Counted from the first letter of the stretch, positions 25,553-35,305 are shown. The stretch is DNA of 64,000 nt from Micromonospora profundi (GCF_011927785.1 NZ_JAATJK010000001.1:4869001-4933000); one strand, 5' to 3'. Made by a program: numbers and translations. The notes: generated by a model from the sequence alone, not told the origin.

Positions 25553-27055
25553 ATGGACAGGCTTGATGAGGCGAGACGGATGGAGCCGCCGGTGACACCT
25601 GCGGACTGCCCCCGGTGCGGCGGACGGCTGGCCCGGGACAACGACAGCGGACGGTGCACGCCGTGCCAGGCCGCCGAACGCGACCGGCTGAGCGCACCGC
25701 CGGTGGTGCCGGCGAGCTTCTGGGACCATGAGCCGGTCCGGCGGGCGCTGGCAGAACGGCATCTCGGGCGGATGGTCAGGGCTTACCGCTGCCATCCGTA
25801 CCACGGGCGGGTCGCCTTGCCGCAGACCGTGGTGGCGGGCTGGCTGGGGATCACGCAGGCGCAGTTGAGTCGAGTGGAGAACGGGCCGCCGCTGGTGCAC
25901 CTGGACCGACTGGCGCACTGGGCTCAGGTGCTCCACATCCCCGAGGCGCACCTTTGGTTCGCGCTCCCTGGTCGAACTCACCGAGCGAATGAGCACGGTC
26001 AAGCCGCCAGTAGCACCTCAGTCGCGCCTCGAAGTGGCGGACCCGATGAAGGTAGGCGGACGCTGCTGGCCGGCATCGCCGCTGTGGCCGCAGGCGCTGG
26101 GCTGCTGGGAAGCACCGAGATCGTTCAACCCCGACGCGTCGGCGCTGCCGATGTCGCTCGACTGAACGCGGTCCTGGAGCTTTACCGTTCCGTCGATTAC
26201 GAATGCGGCGGCGGCCTGTTGTACCGGGAGGTGGCCCGGTTCGCCGAGTCGGTATACCGGATGCTCGACTGGTCGCACCCAGCCGGGCTTACCCCGCGCC
26301 TCGTCGCGGCGGTGGCGGCAGCTCGGCATCTGGCGGGGTGGACCGCTCTCGACGCAGGCCGGCATGCTGACGCGCAGCGGCACTTCGTGGCCGGCGAGCG
26401 GGCCGCGCTGACGGCCGGGGACGTGCCGCTGGCCGCGATGATTCGGTACTCACAGGCCAAACAGCTTCAACACCTACGGCACAACCGGGACGCACTCGTA
26501 ACGCTGCAACTCGCTCATGCGCAGCTCGGGCCGCACGCAACCCCGGCAGTCGAGGCCCTGCTCTTTGGCGCGGAAGCCGCCTCGATTGCCGCGCTCGGGG
26601 ATCACCAGCGCGCAGTAACCACCCTCGGCAAGGCAAGCGACGCGTTCGAGCGCATCCAGAACGAGCGTGAGCCGAATTGGATGAGCTTCTACGACCAGGG
26701 CGAGCTGTTCGCTCAGTACGGCCGTGTCTACCGAGACAGGGCGCGGCGAGATAGCGGACAGGCATCCGAAGCGGTGCGGTGGGTTGAGGATGCCATCGCC
26801 GCATTCGGTCCGGCGAACGTGCGAAGCACAGTGCTGAACGAGGTTGGCCTGTGCAGCGCGTTGTTCCTCGCCGACGAGCCCGAGCAGGCGCTCGCGGTCG
26901 GTGCCAGGGTGGTGAAGAAGTCGCAGGCGATGAGCTCCAAACGGGTGGTCGATCGAGTCGTCAATCTGCGTCGCGATCTCGCTCGGCATCGGGCGCTGCC
27001 CGAGGTGGCCGAGTTCGATCGCGTGTTAACGGCTCGGGCTGCGGCAGCAGTATGA
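25553..27055 (+). CDS. Zinc-ribbon/XRE/TPR transcriptional regulator
   Basis: 500 residues from ATG 25553 (ATG 25580 is a possible alternative). Order of domains: a zinc ribbon (CPRCGGRL and CTPC, residues about 20-38), an XRE-type HTH (VVAGWLGITQAQLSRVENG, about 93-111), a short hydrophobic stretch (LLAGIAAVAAGAGLLG) and a C-terminal TPR-like helical region from about 205 to the end. This architecture is common in Streptomyces and Micromonospora, where the TPR part is thought to sense a peptide or partner. Its stop overlaps the phosphotransferase start (ATGA), so the two are coupled. GC content seems lower toward its 3' end. Confidence 0.82.
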   Translation: MDRLDEARRMEPPVTPADCPRCGGRLARDNDSGRCTPCQAAERDRLSAPPVVPASFWDHEPVRRALAERHLGRMVRAYRCHPYHGRVALPQTVVAGWLGITQAQLSRVENGPPLVHLDRLAHWAQVLHIPEAHLWFALPGRTHRANEHGQAASSTSVAPRSGGPDEGRRTLLAGIAAVAAGAGLLGSTEIVQPRRVGAADVARLNAVLELYRSVDYECGGGLLYREVARFAESVYRMLDWSHPAGLTPRLVAAVAAARHLAGWTALDAGRHADAQRHFVAGERAALTAGDVPLAAMIRYSQAKQLQHLRHNRDALVTLQLAHAQLGPHATPAVEALLFGAEAASIAALGDHQRAVTTLGKASDAFERIQNEREPNWMSFYDQGELFAQYGRVYRDRARRDSGQASEAVRWVEDAIAAFGPANVRSTVLNEVGLCSALFLADEPEQALAVGARVVKKSQAMSSKRVVDRVVNLRRDLARHRALPEVAEFDRVLTARAAAAV

Positions 27056-28023
27056 GCGGGCGGTTCTCTGAGGGGAAGATGACGGCTGCCATGCGCGAGA
27101 TGGCCTCCGTCTTAAACGTCTCCCCTGATGGTGCCCGGTTGCTTCAGTTGACCAACAACGCCGTCTTCGCCCTACCTCGCCATGGAATCGTCATCCGGAT
27201 CGCGCGCACTCATCAGCTCCTTGACCGGGTGGCGAAGGTCGTTCAGCTTGGGCGTTGGTTCGCCGAGATCGACGCTCCGACGATCCGCCTGGTGCGAGAG
27301 GTCGAGCAGCCAATCCACTTCGAAGGCCTGCACGCTTCGGTGTGGAGGTACGTCCCGTCGCATCCACCTGCTCCGACGGTCGATGATCTCGGCACGGTGC
27401 TCCGCGAATTTCATGCCCTCGGCGTGCCCCCTTTTCCTCTGCCCGCTTGGGATCCGATTGGCGACGCGCGGCGACGGCTGGCCGACGCCGATGGTCTCAG
27501 CACTCCCGACCGGGACTTCCTCGTTGACTGGTGTGACCGCTTGGAGCCGGAAGTCGCAGTTTTGAACGAGCACGGAACGCGGACGCTCGTCCACGGCGAC
27601 GCCCACGTCGGCAACCTGCTCCGAGAGTCGTCGGACCGGATGCTCATGTGCGACTTTGACGCCACGTGCGTGGGTCCCTGGCAGGTCGACCTAGCAGCGG
27701 TTGCGGTGGGCGACGCGAGATTCGGAGAGGCTGGAAGGCATCGGGCGTTGACGGCAGCCTACGGCTCTGACGTCACTTCCGACCCGTCATGGGCAGTCCT
27801 ACGGGATGCTCGCGAGCTAAAGATGATCGCAGCCGCCATACCGCTTCTCGCTACGTCGCCGAGCGTTGCCGCCGAGTTCTCAAACCGCCTCCATTCCGTA
27901 CAACGAGATGATCCGACTGCCCGCTGGAGGCCGTTTGCCGATCTTGCCGTCCCTACCTCGCCATCGGCGGAACGAGGGCACGGTGCGTCTCTCGGAGGCG
28001 GTGTACCGGCAGAGCGACGTTAA
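27052..28023 (+). CDS. APH-family phosphotransferase
   Basis: 323 residues, ATGA-coupled to the regulator. The kinase-like fold shows a degenerate nucleotide loop (LLQLTNNAVFALPRHGIVIR), the catalytic loop TLVHGDAHVGNLL (Brenner-type HGDxxxxN) and the metal-binding LMCDFDATCVGPWQVDLAAV (DFD in place of the more usual DWE). The family phosphorylates aminoglycosides, choline-like or other small hydroxyl substrates. Coupling to an XRE/TPR regulator and followed by a GNAT 15 nt later, it looks like a small modification cassette. Codon use is visibly less GC-biased than the window average, suggesting transfer. Confidence 0.82.
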   Translation: MSGRFSEGKMTAAMREMASVLNVSPDGARLLQLTNNAVFALPRHGIVIRIARTHQLLDRVAKVVQLGRWFAEIDAPTIRLVREVEQPIHFEGLHASVWRYVPSHPPAPTVDDLGTVLREFHALGVPPFPLPAWDPIGDARRRLADADGLSTPDRDFLVDWCDRLEPEVAVLNEHGTRTLVHGDAHVGNLLRESSDRMLMCDFDATCVGPWQVDLAAVAVGDARFGEAGRHRALTAAYGSDVTSDPSWAVLRDARELKMIAAAIPLLATSPSVAAEFSNRLHSVQRDDPTARWRPFADLAVPTSPSAERGHGASLGGGVPAERR

Positions 28024-28038
28024 CGAGGCGGTGAGTAT

Positions 28039-28575
28039 GTGATCGAAGGCTTGCACCTTCGCCATCACAGCGCTGACGAGGCCAAGATGATTCTCGATCA
28101 GCTTGTGAACCTCTACCTGGAGGTCTACCGGGACGATGGCGAGTTCTACAGCGAAGACCGCTACCGGCGTCACCTAGACCTACACATGCAGCGAGTTGAG
28201 TGGGAGCTAGTCACCGCAATGGCCGACGGGTCCTTGGTCGGCTACATCTATGGCTTTCCGCTATCTCCGCAGACCCGCTGGTGGGATGGGATCCACGAGC
28301 CTGCGCCGCACGGGTTCACCGATGAGGATGGGAAGCGCACATTCGCGCTCAGCGAGCTGTTGGTGCACCCGGATTGGCGACGTCAGGGCATCGCGGCAGC
28401 GCTTCACAATGACCTCTTGGCGAGTCGGTCTGAAGCGCGAGCCACACTTCTGGTTCGCCCCGACAACGTCGATGCCCAAACCGCCTACCGCTCCTGGGGC
28501 TGGAGTAAGGTCACCGAGCTGCGGCCGGGCTGGGAGGATGCACTGACATTTGACGTCTTGGTTCGCATCCCGTAA
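28039..28575 (+). CDS. GNAT N-acetyltransferase
   Basis: 178 residues from GTG 28039, 15 nt after the phosphotransferase stop. The acetyl-CoA motif is SELLVHPDWRRQGIAAALHN, preceded by a strand GSLVGYIYGFPL; the C-terminal motif is LLVRPDNVDAQTAYRSWGWS. Substrate unknown. It shares the less GC-rich base use of the preceding gene and probably the same transcript (regulator, kinase-like enzyme, acetyltransferase). Confidence 0.87.
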   Translation: MIEGLHLRHHSADEAKMILDQLVNLYLEVYRDDGEFYSEDRYRRHLDLHMQRVEWELVTAMADGSLVGYIYGFPLSPQTRWWDGIHEPAPHGFTDEDGKRTFALSELLVHPDWRRQGIAAALHNDLLASRSEARATLLVRPDNVDAQTAYRSWGWSKVTELRPGWEDALTFDVLVRIP

Positions 28576-28680
28576 GGCTGCGCTCGCGCTCGCGTGCGAA
28601 TCGTTGGACTGGAAGATTTCGCTCACCGAATCGGCGTTGCACGGGCAGTGCATCGACATTCGGCCCGCTAGGTTGCGTGG

Positions 28681-31600
28681 ATGACGGATCTTGAGCGGGG
28701 CGTCTACGAGCACCTGATCACCCGTGAGTTGGCCGCCCGCCTCCAACACGTCGACCCCGCCCTGATCCAGCACCACAAGCTCGACCCCGCCGACGCCCAC
28801 CACACCCTCGCCCGCCACATCGCCGCCCTGGCCGCCCGCGCCCTGCAATCCCTCCCCAACGGCGACGACAAGCTCCACCACCAGGTCGAGATGGCGAACC
28901 GCATCGCCGACGCCATCGCCACCCTGAGCCCAAAGGCAGCGACGGACCAGGACCAGGTAACCGACGCCAAGCATCTGCTGCACGCCATCGCCGCCCCGCC
29001 AGCCCCTCCCGCGCTACCAGCCTTCCCACAGCGCCCGACCACTCCCCTCTCCACCGGCGCGCTGCTGGTCAACGGCCGTCACCAGCCGCGCATCGGTCAC
29101 GAGGTCAACCATGAGATGGCGTCGGCCGAGAGCGTCGACCTGCTCTGCGCGTTCATCAAGTGGTACGGCCTGCGCATCGTCGAACCGGCCATCCGCGAGC
29201 TGATCGCCAGAGGCGGGCGAGTCCGCGTGATCACCACGACCTATCTCGGCGCGACCGACCAGCGAGCGTTGGACCGCCTCGCCGAGTTGGGCGCGGAGAT
29301 CAAGGTCTCCTACGAAACCAGGACCACCCGGCTGCACGCCAAGGCGTGGCTGTTCCGCCGGTCCAACGGCACCACCACTGCTTACGTCGGCTCGTCCAAC
29401 CTGTCGAAGACCGCACTTGTGGACGGCGTGGAGTGGAACGTCCGCATCTCGAACATGGAGCAGCCGCACGTCATCGACACGTTCACGGCGACGTTCGAGG
29501 ACTACTGGAACGATCCGGCGTTCGAGGCGTACGACGCGACCAGGGACGCCGAGCGGCTGCGGCACGCGTTGAGCGGGGAGCGCCGCGACGACGCACCCAT
29601 CCAGATTTCGAACCTGGATGTGCGCCCGTACCCGTACCAGGCGGAGATTCTTGCCGACCTGGACGCCGAGCGGCTGGTGCACGGGCGCTGGCGCAACCTC
29701 GTGGTGATGGCGACCGGCACCGGCAAGACCGTCGTCGCCGCCCTCGACTACCGCCGGCTACACAGGGCGGGACGAGCAGACTCACTGCTCTTCGTCGCCC
29801 ACCAGGAGCAGATCCTGCGGCAGAGCCTGTCGACGTTCCGGCAGGTGATGGGGGACGGCAGTTTCGGCGAGACGCTCGTCGCGGGCGAGAAGCCGAACGG
29901 CTGGAAGCACGTCTTCGCCTCCATCCAGTCGCTGCATCGCCGCGAGGTCGACCCCGAGGCGTACGACATGGTGATCGTGGACGAGTTCCACCACGCGGAG
30001 GCGCCGACGTACGCCCGGCTGTTGGAGCGGCTGCGTCCCCGCGTACTCCTGGGACTGACGGCGACCCCCGACCGGGCCGACGGCGGCGACGTGCGCCGGT
30101 GGTTCGACGGCCGCGCTGCCGTTGAGCTGCATCTGTGGGACGCGTTGGAGCGGCAGTTGCTTGCGCCCTTCCAGTATTTCGGGTTGCACGACGACGTGGA
30201 CCTGTCGCACGTCACCTGGAAGCGCGGGCAGGGCTATGACCCGACACAGCTCAACACCATCTACACCGGCAATGATGCTCGGGCAATGTTGGTACTGCGC
30301 GCGGTCCGCGACAAGGTGGACGTCAGGCGCATGCGGGCACTTGGGTTCTGCGTGAGCATCGGGCACGCCGAGTTCATGGCCGACTGGTTCACGAAGCACG
30401 GTGTCGAGGCGGCGGCGGTGACCTCGCGGGCGGGCACCGACCGGGCCAGGCTGTTGCGGGACTTCAAGGCCGGCAAGCTGCGGGTGCTCTTCACAGTGGA
30501 CCTGTTCAACGAGGGTGTCGACCTGCCGATGGTCGACACGATCCTGATGCTGCGGCCCACCGAGAGCGCCACGATCTTCCTGCAACAGCTCGGCCGCGGG
30601 CTGCGCCTCGACGATGACAAGCCCTGTCTCACGGTGCTCGACTTCATCGGCGGGCAGCACGCCAACTTCCGCTTCGACCTGCGGTGGCGAGCCCTGACCC
30701 GGGTGAGCCGGCGGGCCATCAGAGAGGCGGTCCGGGACGATTTCCCGAGCCTGCCGAGCGGCTGCCACATTGAGTTGGACCGGGTCGCCAAGAAGTTGGT
30801 GCTCGACAACCTGAAGAATGCGCTGCCCACATCGAAGGCCGGCCTGGTGGCCGAACTGCGGCAACTCGGCGACGTCAACCTGGCGACGTTCCTGCGGGAG
30901 ACCGGCCTGGAGATCGAGGACGTGTACCGCTCCGCCAGACTTGGCGGCTGGACCGGACTACGCCGACTCGCCGGCATCGAGACCTCCGCGCCCGGCCCGG
31001 ACGACCGGGACCTGGGCCGCGCCATCGGCCGCATGCTGCACACCGACGACCCCGACCGACTTGAGCTGCTGACCCGCGTCGCGGCCGGACCGCCCGCGCC
31101 AGGTCAGCAGGTGTACGCGGGAAACAGCCGCCTACTGGACATGCTGCACTTCAGCCTCTGGGGGGCGACCGCGCCTCCGGCGACACGGGACGAGCGGCTG
31201 GCGCGGCTGTGGAAGGAACCGGCGCGTTGCGCTGAGCTGCGGCAGGTCGCCGACGTGCTGCGGGACCGGATCCACCGGGTCACACCGACTGCCGGCCCCG
31301 GCGAAGTGCCACTGCGGGTGCATGCCCGGTACAGCCGCAACGAGGCATGTGCCGCCTTCGGGATGCCCAACCCGGGCTCACTGCGCGAAGGCGTGAAGTG
31401 GCTGCCCGACGCGGGAGCCGACCTGTTCTTCGTCACCCTCGTCAAGTCGGAGGCGCGCTACTCCCCCACCACCATGTACGCCGACCGGGCCATCACCGAC
31501 ACGCTGTTCCAGTGGGAGTCGCAGAGCACCACCTCGTCGGCCTCCGCGACCGGGCAGCGCTACACCTCAGGCGGCTCGACAGTGCACCTCTTCGTGCGGG

Positions 31601-31764
31601 AAACCCCGATCGCCGAGGGCGACCTGGGCGCGCCGCCGTACCTGTACGCCGGCGCCATGACGTACGAGTCGCACACCGGAGACCGGCCCATGCGGATCCT
31701 GTGGCGGCTGCGCCACGCCCTCCCCGCCGACGTGTACGCCACCGCCCGGACGATCGCCGCCTAG
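28681..31764 (+). CDS. PLD nuclease-SF2 helicase-DUF3427 protein
   Basis: 1027 residues. After a helical N-terminus comes a phospholipase-D-type nuclease domain with a single HKD motif, RLHAKAWLFRRSN then AYVGSSNLSKTAL (about 217-246). Next is a superfamily 2 helicase: Walker A VVMATGTGKTVVAA (about 343), DEFHH as motif II (about 433), TATPDRADG as motif III region, and GRGLR as motif VI (about 635). The C-terminal ~150 residues match DUF3427 (YSRNEACAAFG, KSEARYSPTTMYADRAITD, FQWESQSTTS). The architecture recurs in defence and DNA-processing contexts. No methyltransferase or second subunit adjoins it here. Nuclease-helicase action on foreign DNA is inference. Confidence 0.9.
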   Translation: MTDLERGVYEHLITRELAARLQHVDPALIQHHKLDPADAHHTLARHIAALAARALQSLPNGDDKLHHQVEMANRIADAIATLSPKAATDQDQVTDAKHLLHAIAAPPAPPALPAFPQRPTTPLSTGALLVNGRHQPRIGHEVNHEMASAESVDLLCAFIKWYGLRIVEPAIRELIARGGRVRVITTTYLGATDQRALDRLAELGAEIKVSYETRTTRLHAKAWLFRRSNGTTTAYVGSSNLSKTALVDGVEWNVRISNMEQPHVIDTFTATFEDYWNDPAFEAYDATRDAERLRHALSGERRDDAPIQISNLDVRPYPYQAEILADLDAERLVHGRWRNLVVMATGTGKTVVAALDYRRLHRAGRADSLLFVAHQEQILRQSLSTFRQVMGDGSFGETLVAGEKPNGWKHVFASIQSLHRREVDPEAYDMVIVDEFHHAEAPTYARLLERLRPRVLLGLTATPDRADGGDVRRWFDGRAAVELHLWDALERQLLAPFQYFGLHDDVDLSHVTWKRGQGYDPTQLNTIYTGNDARAMLVLRAVRDKVDVRRMRALGFCVSIGHAEFMADWFTKHGVEAAAVTSRAGTDRARLLRDFKAGKLRVLFTVDLFNEGVDLPMVDTILMLRPTESATIFLQQLGRGLRLDDDKPCLTVLDFIGGQHANFRFDLRWRALTRVSRRAIREAVRDDFPSLPSGCHIELDRVAKKLVLDNLKNALPTSKAGLVAELRQLGDVNLATFLRETGLEIEDVYRSARLGGWTGLRRLAGIETSAPGPDDRDLGRAIGRMLHTDDPDRLELLTRVAAGPPAPGQQVYAGNSRLLDMLHFSLWGATAPPATRDERLARLWKEPARCAELRQVADVLRDRIHRVTPTAGPGEVPLRVHARYSRNEACAAFGMPNPGSLREGVKWLPDAGADLFFVTLVKSEARYSPTTMYADRAITDTLFQWESQSTTSSASATGQRYTSGGSTVHLFVRETPIAEGDLGAPPYLYAGAMTYESHTGDRPMRILWRLRHALPADVYATARTIAA

Positions 31765-31898
31765 TACCGCACCTGAAGTGCGGCCGAGCGTCCAGCCCAT
31801 TCTCAGGTAATCCTCAAGAAATCCCAGGTTACGGCCGCTGGGGGCCCGGCTGGTGTGTGCTGTCACCACTGCGTCATCCCCCCTGTACTGGAGCTTGC

Positions 31899-34838
31899 AT
31901 GAAAGACAGACGGAAATCGATTTTCTCCGTCCTGGTCGCCACGACCCTCGTGGCGACCATTGCCCCACCGGCCAACGCTTCCGCGACAATCTCCGGCGAG
32001 GAGCGCTTCCAGCCGAGCGTCACCTACGACCTGTCGGTGACCGACGCCGAGCGCGACGCCATCCACGCGGAGGTCGAGGCGTTGGCTGGGCGCGTCAACA
32101 GCGCGCGGGCGGGCGACGGCACCTATAACCCGCTCACTCTGGTCGGAGCGATGCTGGACGGGTCGAGCTACGACTCCATCTCCCGAGGCGGCACGGCCGC
32201 GACGACGTATCCCTTCCCGGTCAGCAACACCTCAGCCAACCAGAACGAGTACGACCGCAAGGTCGCCAAGCTCGCCTGGGTGGTCAAGCTGGCCACCGAC
32301 CTGGGTTTCCCGGTGGTCGTGCAGCGCCAAGCCGACAAGTACGTCTACGCCGAGATCGGTGACCCGGACGCCCCAGAAATGATCATGGCGTTGAGCCACC
32401 TGGACTCGCCGACGTCTTCCGTTTCAGCTGCCCAGCTGGCGCGGTGGCGGGACGCCGACGGCAACCTCGGCACTCCTGGCGCGTACCACTCGCCCTACAT
32501 CAAGGACGGCTGGGTCTACGGGGCTGGCATCCAGGACGACAGCGGCCCGACGCTGGCGACGCTGCTCGCCGCCAAGGCGCTGCTCGAGGCGGGCTTGCCC
32601 CTCGACCGTCGCATCCGCATCGTCATGGGAATCTACGAAGACGGCGGTCCCGGTACGCCCACGGCGGCGAACACCGCTGCCTTCCAGTCCATCCCGTACA
32701 ACTCGAACCCGAGCTTCTACGACAACTGGGCCTACAAGAACCTCAACCGGGAGGAGATGCCTATTGCTGCGTACACCTCCGACTCGCGGTTCCCGGTCAT
32801 CGTCGGCAACTCCGGCTCGGTGACCCCGGCGGTGTCGATGAGCCTGGCGGCGGACAGCACCAAGGCCTTCCGGCTGACGGCTGCCACGGCCGGCGTCACG
32901 CTGCGCGAAGGCGACCCGACGCTCAAGGACATCGCGTACGGCAGCACCACGCAGATCGCCTCGCGGGCCATCTTCACGCTCGACGTGGCGGGCGCCAGTT
33001 CCGCCGAGCGCGACCGGTTCGTGTCGGCGATCACCGCTGCCGCGACCACGAAGGGTTGGCTCCCGGCTGCTCCCGGCACCACGCCCAAGGTGCAGACCAC
33101 GATCACCGGTGACTCGCTCACCCTGGAGATCAACACCGACGTGGCGATGGAGATGCCGACCCCGCAGTACGGCAAGAACGCCGTCGTGTGGGGGATGTCC
33201 CTCATCTCGCAGGGACTCGGCGCTGTGGGAGGCACGGCCGCCGACCTGGAGTTGAAGAAGGCCGCCGACGGCATCACCGATCTGTTCTTCCGCGACGGTG
33301 TCGAGGGCGAAGCCTATATCGGCAAGTACATGGGCATCCCGGCGAACCTGTTGCGCAACCCGAACAACGGCACGCCGAACCTGACCCTCGCCCTCATGGC
33401 AAACATCAACTCGGAAACCCCCACGAGCTTCTACACGGAGGCCACCGGCAACCTCAGCATGCCGATGTACGTGCGCAGCATGCACGTCACCGCGGCTGAC
33501 TCCAGCCAGGCAACGGCAGCAGCAACTGCCGCATTCCAGGCGAAGGGGTTCACCATCGGCAACCTCGGCTCGCCCATCGGCGCCGGGTTGTACGTCACTC
33601 ACGACAACCCGCTGACGGCCCTTCAGTTCGGGAGCTACCAGGCCTCGATCAACCGCAGCCCGCAGCAGTTCCCGGATCCCTATGCCCTCAGGGACGTGGT
33701 GTACCCGCAGGGCACGACCGGTGGCACCCTGGCCAGCAACTTCCGCAACAAGATGACAGCCTTCGGCGCCGTCATCCCAGGCAACGAGCGCTGGTGGCAC
33801 ACCGCCAACGAGCGGATGAAGGTCGACTCGGCAGTGCAGATGACCAAGATCATGGCCGACGGCATGGTGGAGATGGCCCGGTACACCGGGCCCGCTGGCG
33901 CCAAGTTCATGTGGGCGGACATGCCAGGGCTGAACGCCGACCGGGCGGACCTCGACCTGCTCGACGTGACGATCGGAACCTACAAGGATGCGTCGGGCGC
34001 TGTCGGCGCGAACAAGTTGGGCAACCAGGCCCTGCTCGGCGCCACCTCGTTCAACATCCCGATGTGGAACGGGCGCGGCAACTCGGCCCCGACGGCGGCG
34101 GCCTTCGCGCTGGGCCACGAACCGGGAGGGGTCTACCTGCCCCTGACCGACCCCGAGTTCCAGAGCAGCACGTACGTGGCACCGATGCGGCTCGAGTTCA
34201 AGGTGGAGCGCCCCGGCCACATGTCGGACGCGGCGTGGGCGAAGTTCATCGCCGGCGGCTACGGCGACTTCCGGTTCAACATTCTCGTCGGCGGCCAGGT
34301 TGTGCCGCTGGCCGTTCCCGCGGGGCAGAGTGCCGACAAGTACTTCTCGTCGCGCATCTCGGCCACCAACCCCAACGCCATCTACCTGTCGGTGAACCTC
34401 GCGATCACCGACGCGCCGTACACCGGTGTGCAGGCAAAGCTCGCGGACTCCAAGACGGACCTGTACAAGGTCAACCCGACGTACCTGGCGTCGAACCCGG
34501 ATCCGTTCCCGGGTCGCGGGGCCATCGAACAGCGGGGCTTCTTCCAGTTCGGTGACGGGCAGAAGAACGCGGAGTTCTCGTCACCCGACGCGGTCTACGT
34601 GACTGTGGCCAACGCGGTCACCGACGCGAAGCCGTCGGCTGTGGTGAAGAAGTTGAAGGGCAACACGAACGAGTTGACCATCACGGTGAAGCAGACCCGT
34701 ATCGACGGCAGCGAGTCTGCTGTGACGGGCACGTTCACCATCAACAACAACGCTGCTGGCACCTACACCGTCGGCGACTACAAGGTGTACGTCGACACCA
34801 AGGGCAACACCCAGATCCGGTCGATCTCCATCGTGTGA
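31899..34838 (+). CDS. Large secreted M20-like metallopeptidase
   Basis: 979 residues from ATG 31899; the upstream frame is discarded. Signal peptide 1-30 (FSVLVATTLVATIAPPANAS). M20 metal-site motifs appear as MALSHLDSP (about 165), YGAGIQDDSGPTLATLLAAK (about 208) and RIVMGIYEDGGPG (about 245, with E-D where most M20 enzymes have E-E). This is most like the PepV/Sapep dipeptidase branch but about twice its usual length. The C-terminal ~90 residues (NELTITVKQTRIDGSESAVT, YTVGDYKVYVDTKGN) form a beta-rich accessory domain. Exported; probably degrades peptides outside the cell. Monocistronic. Confidence 0.78.
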   Translation: MKDRRKSIFSVLVATTLVATIAPPANASATISGEERFQPSVTYDLSVTDAERDAIHAEVEALAGRVNSARAGDGTYNPLTLVGAMLDGSSYDSISRGGTAATTYPFPVSNTSANQNEYDRKVAKLAWVVKLATDLGFPVVVQRQADKYVYAEIGDPDAPEMIMALSHLDSPTSSVSAAQLARWRDADGNLGTPGAYHSPYIKDGWVYGAGIQDDSGPTLATLLAAKALLEAGLPLDRRIRIVMGIYEDGGPGTPTAANTAAFQSIPYNSNPSFYDNWAYKNLNREEMPIAAYTSDSRFPVIVGNSGSVTPAVSMSLAADSTKAFRLTAATAGVTLREGDPTLKDIAYGSTTQIASRAIFTLDVAGASSAERDRFVSAITAAATTKGWLPAAPGTTPKVQTTITGDSLTLEINTDVAMEMPTPQYGKNAVVWGMSLISQGLGAVGGTAADLELKKAADGITDLFFRDGVEGEAYIGKYMGIPANLLRNPNNGTPNLTLALMANINSETPTSFYTEATGNLSMPMYVRSMHVTAADSSQATAAATAAFQAKGFTIGNLGSPIGAGLYVTHDNPLTALQFGSYQASINRSPQQFPDPYALRDVVYPQGTTGGTLASNFRNKMTAFGAVIPGNERWWHTANERMKVDSAVQMTKIMADGMVEMARYTGPAGAKFMWADMPGLNADRADLDLLDVTIGTYKDASGAVGANKLGNQALLGATSFNIPMWNGRGNSAPTAAAFALGHEPGGVYLPLTDPEFQSSTYVAPMRLEFKVERPGHMSDAAWAKFIAGGYGDFRFNILVGGQVVPLAVPAGQSADKYFSSRISATNPNAIYLSVNLAITDAPYTGVQAKLADSKTDLYKVNPTYLASNPDPFPGRGAIEQRGFFQFGDGQKNAEFSSPDAVYVTVANAVTDAKPSAVVKKLKGNTNELTITVKQTRIDGSESAVTGTFTINNNAAGTYTVGDYKVYVDTKGNTQIRSISIV

Positions 34839-34897
34839 CACGCGGTGGCAGAACGCCGTGACTCGGGGTCAACGCCACCGGGGTACGAGCATTGACA

Positions 34898-34938
34898 ACG
34901 GAGTGGAACCATTGCCATCGGTAATGGTTCCACTCCGT
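34898..34938. repeat. Hairpin after the M20-like gene
   Basis: Perfect 16-bp arms ACGGAGTGGAACCATT (34898-34913) and its complement (34923-34938), 9-nt loop. It sits between convergent genes ending at 34838 and 35006. TTGACA (34892-34897) directly precedes the left arm. It could be a bidirectional terminator or an operator; no T-run supports a classical terminator. Confidence 0.7.
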
Positions 34939-35005
34939 CGTGCGCGTTCCGGGGACCTCCCGGGCTTGCCTCTGCCGGTCAGAGCGGACCGGAGCCGGCG
35001 CACGG

Positions 35006-35305
35006 TCAGGCGGCGTCCGCGTTCGGTGCGAACCTGACGTCCAGCCTCCGGTCCAGGGCTCGCGCAAGGCGTTCCAGGACCGGCAAGGTCGGTACGGTGC
35101 CCCCGGCCTCGAAGCGGGCCACCGCAGACTGGGTCATGCCGGCAGCCCGCGCCAGCTCGGTCTGACTCCAACCATGCCCTTCGCGCAGGTGACGTACCTC
35201 CTGACCAAGCTCGAACGCTATCCGGGTGGCCTCGTAGGTCTCGGCCGCTCCTGGCTCCGACATTCGCCGCTCGCGCAGATCAATCCAGTCCAGGCGATCA
35301 CTCAT
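35006..35305 (-). CDS. XRE-family antitoxin (HigA-like)
   Basis: 99 residues from ATG 35305, overlapping the stop of the toxin-like frame. After a charged N-terminus comes a standard HTH: VRHLREGHGWSQTELARAAG and MTQSAVARFEAGGTVPTLPV, then LERLARALDRRLDVRF. This length and order (antitoxin downstream of toxin) is typical of HigBA-type modules. It would repress the pair at the palindrome 35582-35603. Confidence 0.87.
   Translation of the reverse strand: MSDRLDWIDLRERRMSEPGAAETYEATRIAFELGQEVRHLREGHGWSQTELARAAGMTQSAVARFEAGGTVPTLPVLERLARALDRRLDVRFAPNADAA

Noticed and set aside
32424..34220. Open frame of 598 codons opposite the M20-like gene
   Set aside because: Antisense shadow of a highly expressed-type codon pattern; no recognisable domain or start signal.
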